Source: Plakobranchus ocellatus (Eukaryota > Mollusca > Gastropoda > Plakobranchidae). From it: 35,446 bases of DNA. A program made the position numbers and the translations under genes. Position 1 is the first letter of the stretch. Every line of letters starts with the position of its first letter. The stretch spans positions 1,180,266 through 1,215,711 of the forward strand of contig BLXT01007159.1 in assembly GCA_019648995.1 (NCBI GenBank), in the 5' to 3' direction. The notes under the pieces are model-generated. The model made no database searches. It saw only the letters and a program-made list of their open reading frames with translations, and had not been told where the DNA came from. Below are positions 11,301-25,300 of this stretch, piece by piece.

Positions 11301-12853
11301 TCTAAATCTAGGTCTAAACCTTGATCAACAATGTACATCATTGGCACTCTCCTCTTTTTCTAACCACCTCCAGAATCAAAATAACTCTATGGATCTGAAT
11401 ATTTTCCTCTGACTGACAAAATGTTATTTAGGCTAGTGATCCCAAAAATCAAATGTAAAAAAAAAATTAAAACCTTGAAACAGGTCTGCTCTTACTTATT
11501 AAAAAAAGAAGCTAAGTAAGTTCATGTCAGGAATTAAGGTTTTTTTTTTTTTTTTTTTTTATATTTACACTGAGTGCAGTTGTGCACTGCTCATTGGGTT
11601 AAATTGAAAAGGCAATAGAGAGGATACGTTTAAAGTAAATTAAACAATTTATCAGGTAGAAATATTTGATTTTGTCTCATTCAAGAAATACCTTTTTTCT
11701 TGCCTTGTCTGAAATAGCGATACAATATTATGAGAATAATTAAAGATATTGATTAATATAAACAATCAGAGCCTTACATTGAGAGATGGATTACAAGCAT
11801 CATTTTTCTAATCGTTTTGGTGTTGTTGAAAGAAAAACAATTGTATTCATTGCAGCGAGTAAAAAATTAGTCTGATTTTCATTTTAAGTTCTCTTTAGTA
11901 AAAAAAAGTGCACTCAAAATGGATCGTAAAAGCTTTGCAGATGTTAATAAATCAATATTACAGTTAATAAATCAATCTACAGTAACATCAATTGTCCTTG
12001 AACTTCTTTTTACAATTCTCATGTTCGTAAATATATTAACTTGCATGACATTCTTCCAGCAAAAAGTTTCTGAGCAGTCTTCAGAAGCAGTATTCTGATC
12101 TTGTTGATGGCCTTGGTAAGCATTTGCTGAACCTGCACAACCAGCTCATCTGTACTGCTGTGCTCACTGATGCCGACTCTGGGAATTGGTCAGACCTCAA
12201 AGATTTCTATGAAGTAAGTAAAGATGCACACAATTTATTTTAGAAGTTTTCTAAATATCTGTAACAATGTATCTTCTTGTTTTTTTTTTATACTTTATCA
12301 AACTAAATATAAAATATTTTTTTTCTTCAGGATGAGCGCTGCTCCTTCTCAGTTCAGATGTGGAACTTTCATTTACGAGGCATAAGGAATGATATGTGGG
12401 ATATCTTGTCTCCCAAGTTAGCCCAAAGTCTTTTCAGTTCAGTCCTCCAAGACTCTCTTCTGATGTTGATGCAAAGATATTCAAGAGTAAAGCCCAGTTA
12501 TCGCCGAAGTAAACTTTTGAGGCAAGCTTTTTTTTACTTTGTACCAATAAAAGGAGATTTATCACTCTGCATCAAGAACCTTTGAGCAGATTTGTTGACC
12601 ATGTTTTTTTATATTTTCTTAACCATCTTCTTTATCTTTTTATAGAGTAGTTTTCTTAATTCAAATAAACCCAATAACTCTAAGCATTATTTGTATTTGA
12701 TAACTCAAGAAGTATAGGTAATTAAGCTATTATCTTTTCAATGAGCTATATACAGACGTACTACTCATATATGTTAAGCCATTTACAGACCAGCCAACTT
12801 TCCGTTTTCGCCGTGAAAAATTCCGGTGAATGCCTATAAATTCTCTCTCTCTT

Positions 12854-12885
<32 letters not shown>

Positions 12886-13116
12886 TCTTTGTCTCAGTCT
12901 CATCTTAAATTACTCAGTTTTAAAAATGTTATTTTCCTCTTCTTTAGTTGTTAGCGTCGATGTGGATTTTTTTTNNNNNNNNNNNNNNNNNNNNNNNNNN
13001 NNNNNNNNNNNNNNNNNNNNNNNNNNNNNNNNNNNNNNNNNNNNNNNNNNNNNNNNNNNNNNNTAGTTACTCCTTTTATCACTCTTTGATTGTTTCTCAG
13101 TAATTCTCACTCTTTC

Positions 13117-13154
<38 letters not shown>

Positions 13155-13221
13155 TCTGTCTCTTTGTTACTCCTTTTATCACTCTTTGAGTGTCTCTCAG
13201 GAATTCTCACTCTTTCTCCTT

Positions 13222-13277
<56 letters not shown>

Positions 13278-16200
13278 AGGCAATATCAAGATCCAGCGCT
13301 ATTTGTAATTTTGCTAAACTCTTAATTTTGTTCCTTGATGTATTATCAAAATTTGATAATGGTCCTAGAGATATAATTTAGGCTTTAGTCTAGGTGTAAG
13401 CCTGCATAGAGTTGAGTGCATTGTAGGTTGATCTGACTTGCGTTGATCTTTGTAATTTCAAATAGAGCAAAGGAAAACTCGATGTTTTCTTTTTTTTTGA
13501 TACACAATGGGTCATAATTTTATTAAGCCTTACTGAGATTCTGTAGACCTGTCTCACATAAGATTTCTCTATTCATGTAACCTTTTATTCTGTGAGCTAG
13601 ATTTTGAGTTTTATACACTGTAGTTCACCTTAAAAAAATATTCATCATCCAGACCCTAAGTCTGTAGGTCTTTAAGGCTTGATAAATGATGATATTTTTA
13701 GACTAATGGCAGTGAATAGGGAGATACTTTCTTGCATCTTTTAGAGTCGAAAATTCATTAATTATCCTCTCATATTATAGTTTAGTGTTATGGAATGTCT
13801 ATGGTCGAGTATATAATTAAGGTGTAGTACGGTTTATTCATGCACATTGAATTATATTGGCATATTCCTGTGAGACTCTCTAAATTCCTGTGGGTAGAGG
13901 TGACTATTCCTGTGAGAATAATTTGGGGTTGGCAGTTCTGCATTTATGTACTTTTGAATTGGAAATATAAAGTAGAAACCTTTACTGATCTCTGTAGTTT
14001 TTTTTTTTTTTTTTTTAAATTAAAATGACTGTTTAATAAAAAAGAAACTACTTAAATTTGAAAATACTATTTAAACATGTAATTTTATTTGATCATTACC
14101 CCATTTTTAGGATATATATATATATATATTCAATGATCTTTGATGGTTAAAATTACATACACAATTGTAATGTTAAATTTATGTGTGTAAGGTATAGAAT
14201 ACTTTGACAAATGTCCATACATTTGATTAGACAGAAAAAAAGTACATCTTATTTACTGAAGGCTTTTCTCATATACACATCCCTCATTTTCTTTCAAATG
14301 TCAATATGATGTCCTAGTAGATGGTTTCTTTGTTTGAATTTTTTGTCTTTTCAGGCTGAATTTGCTGCATTTGCTTATCAGATACTAAAATGAGGGCCAG
14401 AATTTTCTGAAGTTTAGGTGTTATGAGGTTGTAAGTGCTTCTTTGTGATAAGCCACATAGCTTAATCGCAAGGAAAAAAAAAAGCTTATAGGGCAAGTTT
14501 ATTGCTTTTAACATTAGGAGTTTCAAGTTTAAAGCTTTTATGATGGGATTGAATGAAAAGTTCAGATAAAAAGTTTACAAAATATTTCTTTGCACTTTGT
14601 GCAATCATAACCTATGGTTACTCTCCTAGAAAAAAAAAATTCCAATTTTACTCAAATGAATGTAATAACTTTCCTTCATTCAGGTATGACATCACAGCAG
14701 TGTTACTTTGCACCAGTGAGCACCTGCTTCATTCTTGCTCATCAGTGTCTCAGTACCTGGACCCAGGCCATAACCAACTGCCCCACTACAGCATACATAA
14801 CCAGTGTTCAAATCTCCTAGCTATTCTTGCTGTTCTTACATCTCCCATTGAGCTGCTTTACAGGTGGGTTACAGGATAAATTAGGTATTTCAAGAGATTT
14901 GCTTTTGTATCTTCAAGTTCGTCTCTCCATGGTTTATTATGGTGTAAACAAGTGCATAACTTTTGGATGTACTCATTAAAAGAGCTGTCGTGCTATGATA
15001 CCACTCCATGCATTTTTATCTGATTGGTTGATGTAATAATAAATCTGGGGAAAATAGTTATGACACATCTTTTTGCAAATTTGATGTGAAGAATAGATTT
15101 TGCTCCATTTGTCATATTGAAATTGATTAATATTATGTTTCACGAAATGATTAACTTGTTGTTATGCAAGACTGACTTTAAATGAGAACCCTGAACTGGA
15201 GAGCTGAAAACTGCTCACCTCTTGATGTCTATTGATATGCTATGGACTTTTTGTGCAAGGCAGAGGTACTGTTTGCTTTCCTATCTATGAGGATTTCCAT
15301 TTGAACTGTAACCTGCAATTCAGCTCACTCTGTGGAATTGTTTCTCATTTGTTCTGTAGATGATATGTACAGATTTTTTTTTTTTACCAGTATAGGAGCG
15401 ATAGCATATAAATTTTAGAAAAACTGACATGAAAAATATTTCTTTCTTTTTTTTTTTTCCTTTATTTTCAGTGGATCTATTTTTTTTCTCACAAACAAAT
15501 ATCTCGTTCTGAAATATATTTTTCATTTGATATTTTTAGGATCTAAGCTTGTGTGTTTAACATTATCCCCAGTCCAAACAAGTGGCATGTTGCAAATGTG
15601 GCTAGTTCTGTGATTTGGATAGCCTTCAAAATCCATTTATTTTGGTCCTTCGTTGCACCAACTGTTTCATCTGATGTTGGTTAAAAGGATTTATTATAAC
15701 AGGAACAAAGCAAATTTCATACAACTCTTTCTCCAAATTGTCATCGTTGACTTCCAACTCAGTCAAACAGGTCCCACTTGATTTTGTGAGCTCAGGAACT
15801 TCAGAAATAATGACTGTCAAAGCTGCTAAGAGATTAGTCAGCAAAAATTTTGGGCTGATTACACTGTCATCATACATTTTGTATCATTTTTGTTCTCACA
15901 AGACAGGTTTAATGAAACTGCTTCTAAGTCAATGCTGGTTATTGTAAATAATTTTTTTTTAAAAGCTGTATGAATAAATGATATGAAACCAATCTCCATG
16001 GGTCAAACATTACAAAATTCAATTTTTTTTGACAACAACCTTTTTAAAGTTTGTTTTTGTCCTTCTCTTTAATGGGATACATGTATACATGTATCTCATT
16101 CTCGCTTGCTACACATTTATGTTGTTTTTTTACCCATATTTACTTCTATACTTGCAGAGTGTTCAAACGAGGCTATAACCGCAGACTTGAGAGCCAAGGA

Positions 16201-19200
16201 AGTGGTGAATCCTCTCAGGGAGGCTGCAACTCTGATTGGTTGCACTGGATTTGGCCCTCTCTTGTGCATTCAGGAACACACCAGTAGGTTTTCAAATTTC
16301 AGACGATTGAAAATACCATTCAAATTTTAGATTTTTGAAAATTCGGTCTTAATAAGGATCTAAGTTTTGATGTCATATTGAAGAAAAAAAGGACTTTTAT
16401 GGATTGAGAATAAATGATGTACACTTTCGCTGAATTTAAAAAGTTCATCTTGATATTTTTTCTTCTTTTGAGAGGCAAATTTTAGTTATTTTCATTCCAT
16501 TTTTGGAAATTTTGTGTCTTACCCTACAGTGTTCTTAACTAAAATCATTCTCTTATCTGAAATTATAAATTTCAGTCACTTATTTCAAAGAAATATTTTT
16601 TGCCTTAATGTATTATAAGCCAACCACCAACACCAGCGTTTTTTCACACCCACACACTCATATTTTTATCATCCAGTACTTTTCCTTTCTCAAAGCTACC
16701 TATAGATTCAAACATCTCATTTAGCCTTGTTCTAACATAGGACCACAAAGTCTGTGGTATCATTGCATCATATAATGTGTGAATAAAGCAAACCAAATGA
16801 GGCAGAGCATTGCTGCAACACAAACATTTAAAACATCATCTTAACACACACCTTCAGCACCAACACTGAGTATTTTTTCATTCTCAAGGCCATCCTTCAA
16901 GCATCTCATTGGTTCTTGTAAACATTTGAGGACCAAGTCCAAATAAGATAATCTTTGCAACATATAATTTATGTGTCAAAAAACCAACCACAGCAGTAAT
17001 GTATGCGTCAAACAAGCCAATTACAGCAGGCCTTAGTGTGAAAGAAACAGACACAACAGTTGTGAAGTTTTTCCCTCCATCCCTTCGCTGTAGCCTATTG
17101 GAAACAAAAAGAAAATGGCAAAACGTTTCATTGACTGTTCTGAAACTGAACTCTCTGTCATCTGTTTGCATCTGTCATGATCACTGATGACCATGCCTAA
17201 TGAACACCAGTTCCAAACAAGCCTAGGCCTAATATTATACTAGAAAAACAACACACTTGGACCCAACTTCAAACCAGTCCCAGTTTTAGATGTGACACTC
17301 TTTATAAGTAATAACAGAGTAAGTTAGGCATGACCTTCTTCTTAGCCGTAATATAACCAACAAGTAAATAATGAAGGCCTAATGATTGGGGGCAGACATC
17401 GTCTGGAATTTTATAGATGTGTTAGTGTAAGATTGAACTTGTAAAATATACCCAACACTGCAACTTAAGTAATCAATACACTTTGTTTATTATTTGGTCT
17501 TGGAACCAAGCTACAGTTATCTTTTGGCTTGTCTTAGACTCAAAGACTCTTTGGAAAGACATAGGAGCCAATACAATAAAAAGAACATAAACAAGACAGC
17601 AAGCTAACAGAATGGACAGCATAGAAACAAAGCTATGAGTAGGGTAGAGGTGATAAATAGGAAATATAGATGAAGCAATAGAATCCAGCCAAAGAACAAA
17701 ATAATATTCAATTAGTTACTGAACACATAATAGCATCTGTTCTAGTACTAAAATACTAAAATATTTATGACAGTAAAAGTAAGTGTAGGCCCAATGACTA
17801 ATATCAATCAGTAACAGACCACACAACCATATGTCTAATTTGTGATGCAATGAATCCACACGCACAGTGCTTCTTTCATTCACAGCAACATAGCATGGGA
17901 ACAAAGTAAAATGCTTTCCTTAAATAAGCTGCAAGTTTATTGGTTAATATGAACAGACACATTCAAACAAATAAATTTTAATATTATGACCAAAAGAAGA
18001 TGAGAGAATATTCCAGAGTTGAGAGAAAGGGTATCAAGACTCATTTGGTTTAAGAACTGTCACCACCCAGCTTGTATTATTTTGCAGGGAAAGTACATAG
18101 TCCAGTGCTACAAAGTTCACATGCACACATCATTTGGTTTATGGATTGATGCAGTGCCACTGTAGTTAAAGGGAATTGACTGGATGAGACCAATAAAAAA
18201 CCCCCCATAATTTGCATTATCTTAGTTCACGACAAATTAACATCATTTGGTATAATTGAAGCGGTACTACTGTAATTAAAAGGAACTGACTGGGTGAGAT
18301 AAATAAAAAACACATCAGTTGAATTACATTAGTTCACATTAATCCCCATGTAATTTTTTATGGCATAAGTATTTCTTTTTAATGAAATTACATGGCATTT
18401 TGTAGGAAACGTGAAAAAGAATTATTTGCTTTCAGGCTCATACTAACTTTTTTCTGTGTAAATGTGCAGGAATGATATATAAATCCTAAACTTTTTTGTC
18501 TTTTTTTGTTTAAGCTATGATGATATGCAGACTGCATCAGCTCTCTACCTTCATTTGCGCTTGTTTTTGAGCCAGCCTAAAACAGATTGGGGAATGTTTA
18601 CTCAGGTATCTCCTTTCCAAAAATCTTTTTCTTTCGCAAATATGGAGAAATTTTGTCATCTCAGATAGAGTGAATACAAAGACGCCTTCTAAAGATTGAA
18701 GCATCTCAAAGAGTCAAGAAGTAAAGAATTTTGGCAAAGGTCATTTTTTTTTCTCAATAGTGCTCTGAATAGATGAGTGACAAGACAATGGCAAGATAAT
18801 TTCATGATAAAAAGATTGGCATAATATCTAACATTAAATCATAATATCAAACTTCATTAGTTTTGTAATTGCAATGATTTATTTTCTTATGCCCTATCCC
18901 AAAAAAGATTTGAATTTTTTAATGCCCTGAACAATTTTTATTTTTTTAATTTAAATATTTTATTGGTTGTCTTGATCTTACAATTTTCTCAATGAAGACG
19001 TAAAGCTTTGCTCAAATAGTTTGATTATCAATCAAATTTGCCATTAAGTCACTAGTGCAAATTTCTTTTTACTTTATTGACAAAGCTACAGTCAAAAAGC
19101 ATTGTTTGCATAGGTAAGGTGTATCATTTCATTTCATTTTCATTCAATAAAAGAAGAACTGGTTTGGCCTTCTGATAGCCTGCTTTGCTAGTTCATATAA

Positions 19201-22054
19201 AATAAATTACAATATATGTGCAAAATGTCAGATGCTATTTCCCATCTGTAATTGTGAATAAGCTAATGTAAATTCTGCAAGATTTACTCCATGATTTTTT
19301 TTTTATTATTGTGTTCATCAGGCCTTGCTGATGAAAGACCACACATTGTCTATACTACTTTTTAGCAGAGCTTGTTTACAAGAGGATTCTATCTGCACTC
19401 AACTGGCAAAAACACTCAGGTCTTTTAAAATAATAATACTTTTTGCAAAACATTAATTCTGTTGTGTGTGTGAATAATAGAATTCAATATTTAAGAAGAT
19501 ATTTATGGAAAAAATAACACAATTTTATGTGTATTTTTTTTTGTTGAAAAGTTACGCATTTTGTGTTTTGGAAATTAGAGAGAAAAGATAATAATTTTAT
19601 TTAACACACTTAAAAAAAACCAAAGATAAAGTATTTTAGCAAAAAGAATAGGAAAATAAAGTACTAGAAATGTACATATTTGTAAGCCCTACCGAACCAC
19701 AAATAACGTAAAGCGATTATTCTTGCAAACGAGATACACTCATGAAACCAAGTCTTGAATGGTGTGTAGAGTAGATTAGAGTATGGCCAGTCTGGTTTCT
19801 GGAGTATTATTTTAGAAATTATATGTAAGAAATCATATTTTTTTGCTAGCCATTTAAACTTTGGCAATTTTATGGATATTGAAATTTTTTCTCACAAGCT
19901 GCTTTTCCTGGATGCTGTTACAGACTAAATTTTTGTAACTGTAAAATTTGAAACCTGAAAACAAGGAAACAAAAAAAAAAAAGAAAAATATTTAAGCAAA
20001 AAATTATTATTGTTCAAGTCATAATGTATTTCATATTCCTAAACTTCTTAATTTGCTTGTCTTTTCATATTATATGTCTCAAAACCAATCCAAATTATAA
20101 TTTAAAATCTTAAACAATTGATACTGCATTCTTGAGATTTGTATTGATAAAAAATGGATCCAATATTTTGATTCTAAGCCATGATAAGAGCGTTTAGATT
20201 TGCCCCTAGAAGCATTTAAAAGGATAAAATCTACCTGAAGAGCCTATATGCAACATCTGAATCATTAAGACTGGTCTCAAAACATTTTGACTTTTGCTCA
20301 TGTATATATTGTGAATGGTAGATCTTGACAATAGTTTAAAAAAAATAGTAAAAATATGGAATAATCTTTTTTGCTCTTAAAACCTGTATATAAATCATTT
20401 GTGTAATGTTTATAAAAACTTATACAGGAGATAGTTGTGTTAACAGGAAAACAAATCATTGGATGAGAATAGAAATAAATGCATATTCCCTGTCTATTTG
20501 AGCTTTTGCCTTTATCTACAGATTTAAGCCATCTACTACTCTAAGTGCCAACAGCCTCAGCCCTGCTGTTGAGACGTCATCCCCAGGATTGTCCTCATCT
20601 TCCCGTCTGTTGGCCCAGCACTCGATTCACAGCTCCACTGAATCTACCACTAGTCCTTCTCCTAACTCCCCCTCCTCCCCACTTGAGCCATCTCTCCCTG
20701 CTTCTTCAAATTCCATGGTTGGGAGCCTGGAGCCACAGTCTGATGTGCAGCAAGTGATTGAAGCTTTAGTACATGTGCTAGCTCGAGTGCCCTATTTTCC
20801 AGACTGTCTGGCCAAATGCATAGTTCCTGCTGTGGAGAGGTAAGGGAAACAAACTTCAATGCAGGAGATGCTTTGATAAAATTCATTATAACATCAATAA
20901 TAATGTTTATGATAATAGTGATGGAAAGAATGGAAAAAAAATATGGAAAAGAACTGCAACAACAACAACAACAACAATAATAATAATAATAATAATAATA
21001 ATATAATGCTAGGTTTATCAAATAGGTATTTCCCATACTTCTGCACGTAGTCATTGTTTAAAGAATCTCTTTCAAAAAGTTTTGCCAATGATTGAAAAAA
21101 GAAAAGATAAAACATATTGCAACCATTTGAAAGCAATAGATGCAAAATGACTTTGTTACAAATATAGTTTAGATTCCATGGGTCTTTAAAACTTATTAGT
21201 GAAAATGCAAAGAAAACCAAGCTATAAATAGAGGCAAATTTAATGAAACATATTTAATAATGTGTATACAGTTTAAAAAAAAATTGTAAAAAAGGAAGAA
21301 AAATGGTATGATAAAGAGGTTTCAAATGACTATGGTTTCCTTCTAATATAATGAGAGGAAAAAAATATACAAAAATGTCCAGAAAAAAAGCTGAACCATC
21401 ATAAATTTGGAGAAAAGGTATTGTGAAATCAATTCATGTGATTCAAATTTCAATTTCATAAGCAGTAAAAAATGTTAAAGAAATCTTGCTTTCCTATTTC
21501 GTCTGAATCAATTTGCCATGTTTTAGAATTACTCTAATAAGGCTTTTTCAGTCATTTACAAAAACAAACAAAAAAAAGAATGTCTTTTTTTTTGTTCCAA
21601 GACCTAATTAATTTTACAATTTGAAAGGTGTAAAAAATATTGCAGCTATTTAAAGCTAAAGAAACTTGATCGCAATACTTTAACAGGTGTGGTCTTTGGG
21701 AGATGTTCAACATAAAAAATCCCTTGGTCAATCCTCAAATGCAGGTAAGGTTTATTGACAATAGCAACAAAGATGAAAAAAAAGATTACAATATCTCAGA
21801 TTTTAAATGCAATAATGGTATTTCATTTTAAAAAATTATTCAGTTTACATAAATATTTCCTGAATTCACTTCAAATGATATCAAAGTGGATGTTAATTTG
21901 TAAAGTTAGTTTTCTAATAACAAGTGATTTTTATCGTTTTCCTGCATTGCATTCAAACAACAAAGCTTTTTAAACTTCTCATGTGCAATGCTCTTTACTT
22001 CTGACATTACGTGTCTCTCTGCCTATCTCTCTGTCTTTGTCTGTCTGTCTGTCC

Positions 22055-22106
<52 letters not shown>

Positions 22107-22304
22107 ATTTTCATCCCCCCTCTTTCTCACTGCCCCTACTATCTTTATATTCCTCTTCTCTCTCTCTTTCTGTTTGTTCCTCCCCCATGTTGTTTCTACC
22201 ATTTTATAAGACTTATGTCCATCCGCCTGTCTGGTCTGCCTGTCTCTCTCTCCCTCCCTCTCTCTCTCTCTTTCTCTCCCTGCCTCTCTCTCTCCCTCCC
22301 TCCC

Positions 22305-22355
<51 letters not shown>

Positions 22356-25300
22356 CTTCTTCACATTTTGATTTTTGTTTCTTAAAAAATAAAAAAAAAA
22401 AGAATGATATCTTTGAAATATGTCTAAGTCTTACGAAAACAGTCCGAAAACCATTAAAGAGATTATTTTATTTGTTATTTCTTCTTTTATAATGTGAAGA
22501 TTCCAGAATGGTTGAAATCAGTGTTTTTGCTGCTTGAGCCTTTTACAGACAGGTAAGCATATTAAAAATTTCCTTTTTAAAAAAATAAACTTCCACTTAT
22601 TTTTAAAACCCTAACAGAGTTTTTTCACTGTAAATTTAGTCTATAGATTGTTTTCATTAGTATAGTTCTATGTATGATTCCACTATAAGGTAAAGTGTTT
22701 GTTGTTTTCATTAGTATAGTTCTATGTATGATTCCACTATAAGGTAAAGTGTTTGGGGCAAAAACATGTATAGAAACAATTGGATTTTGATTAATCCTAG
22801 CATTTCCAATCCCCTACCCCAAAATTCAATCATTTGGAAAAAATTTATGAAGTAAAATAATAATGACAAATTTAGCTAAATGTCTCAGTCTTGAAAGGAC
22901 CTCACAGGAAAAAATATTTTTGTGAATAAGTAGTTGACGTCTTTTAAAATATCTACTTAAAAGGAGGCATAAGGGAGAGTTAAGCTAAGAAAATTATTTA
23001 AAAAAAAACAACCAACAAACAAAAAAAACTAGTCGCCATTGTCCTCAAACTATTTGTAATTCCCGACTTTTAACTTGTATTCTTTTTTCACAGAATCATC
23101 GAGCCAATGCTTCGTTACTTAAACCGTGTCAAGACAGCTGATACATATATAAAGCCTGTGATATCTTACGTCGCTGATCTTCCATGTGGCTGCCCACCAA
23201 AATACTCTTTGAAAGACCACTCAAAACCACCAGGTGGCTGTTGTAGAGAATTCGCAGTTTTATGAAAAGGGGAAATATCTTGAAAAATTAAGCAAATGTT
23301 CAGATGTTAGGGATTTGACGAAATTGTGAAATGAAATCATAGAATATTTCCAAAGATTTTGAAAAGTAATACCATTTTGCTGCTATGTTTTTGAATATAG
23401 CCCTTCCACAACAAGGTGATCTCAGGCTTTTAGGCTTTTCTTCAAGCCAGNNNNNNNNNNNNNNNNNNNNNNNNNNNNGGGAGGGGTCGCTCAAACCTTC
23501 CACTTTGCTGCAGGAGAATAAATTGGAACAGTCTAATGATATGAATTTGCTAAAATGTGGGTTATCATTATTGTTATGCTCAAAAGATTTTCTACTAGCC
23601 ATATTTGAAAGATACAGACACATCAAAACATAAATCTTGTGTTTTTGAGTGAAATGGCGTATGAAGTAATGCTGTATTTTGTAGAAATCAGTTTGGAAGC
23701 ATTCTTGCTGTGAAATTAACCAAATAAATTTATTTTGAACATAACTTTGATAACAAAATGATTAGAAAAGTGGTCACCCATCAATACTTTAAAGCTCATT
23801 CACCACAAAGTAAAAACACACAGACCATTTTTTTTTACATGGACGTAATATCCAATTTTACATGAAATATAGTTGGATGATATTCAGTAGGCTTTTTTCA
23901 TTTTGTAACTTGAGATTCTTTTTTTCAAAATGCCATGAAAAAAGTGATACAATTTTGGGGATCAACCTTTTGGCAATTGCATCTTTACTCTTTTCATGTG
24001 ATATAATGTCATTTTATCAATTTACAGGTCTGAAAGAAGTTTTGACTCAGTGTATCCAATTGATAATACTAGAGATAGAACAATGTGTAGTGATGCTGCC
24101 TGCTTCACTATGCTGCCTATTTAGTGCTCTGGACATTAGCTGCAAACAACAGGGAATAAAGACAAGTCATAAATGTGTAGCACTGCAGGTATTATTTGTG
24201 ACCCATCCATTCAAACTGAGTCATTTTTTGGATATAAAATAAAATATTTGAAAGTGGTTGAAGATATTTAAAAAAAAATATTTAAAGATGTGCAAAGATT
24301 TCATTTATAAAAATTATTTCATTTTTTATATTTGTTGAGAACTGCTGACAAGTCATTTCATTTGGATGGATCATATATTTTTGTTTCTCTAGTCTGAAAT
24401 GTCTTTTCATAATTGTCTGTTGGTTTGAACTAATAGGATTCATAATATGATTTTTTTTTTAGCATATTACAAGTATCTGTGGAAATCAGATATTTGTGTT
24501 TTACTTTAAACCATGTAAAAATATGAAACAAATGTAGGTTTTAGAGAAAAGAATGATGGCTGATATTGCAAAAGCAAATTGGGATAGAGTGTGAATGTCA
24601 TTTAAGGCCTGAAGTATTGCCATCAAAAGATGTCAATTTCTAAAGTTTGATTGACAATAAAAGGGAAAAACAATGTAACTGCTGAAGAGCATTGACATGA
24701 TTAAAAAGAAAAAAAAAACCAATTATTGAAAATAATAGTAAGTTGATTGTGCTAGATTTTTTTTTCTTTCTTACTGTACTTGAAAATTTACTTTTTCTGC
24801 TATATATGAACTCTAAAAAACATCACTATTGTATTTTATGAAAATTTTACTAAAAGTTACAAAAGAGCCCTACCCCTTGTACATTTTTTCCTCTTCTTAC
24901 CTGTTAATAATTACACAATTCAAACTTCAACATGATCTTTGAAATCTTTGTACAGATTTTTGCTTGGGCTACCTGGCTGCGATTAAGTGAATTTTCAAAC
25001 CATCTTGACAAACTTGGTCCTATTATCAAAGCAGACAATCGTGCAAACATGATGACTCTTGCGGATAATCTCTTTCATATTTTAGTTTATGGCAAAGGTA
25101 AAGATTATACAAAGTTCAGAAGTTATACAAATTTGCATTTGTATTAATAAATGTTATCAGTGTTGTATGACTGAATGATCATAAAAATAATGTTAATTGG
25201 TATAAGCATTTCATTTCATTTCATTTTAATTTAATTCAAAATACCTTTTTCTTCAGCTTAGAGCTGAAAATATTAAGAAATTTTTTTTAAAAATTGAACT

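Noticed and set aside
12841-13308. Frames spanning the first N gap
   Set aside because: They are CT repeats joined through unknown bases and carry no information.
14614-14820. Alternative open frame through exon 14
   Set aside because: It needs the upstream GT at 12509 as donor and stops before the end of the exon; the conserved peptide lies in the other frame.
16106-16330. Alternative open frame through exon 15
   Set aside because: Its use would break the phase into exon 16 and lose the W-I-W-P-S conserved patch; it is a shadow frame.
16884-17171. 95-codon minus-strand frame in intron 15
   Set aside because: It lies in a diverged repeat, and the second repeat copy does not keep the frame open.
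21983-22492. Long open frames rich in Ser/Leu (plus) and Arg/Glu (minus)
   Set aside because: They are translations of the TCTG/CT microsatellite in several phases.
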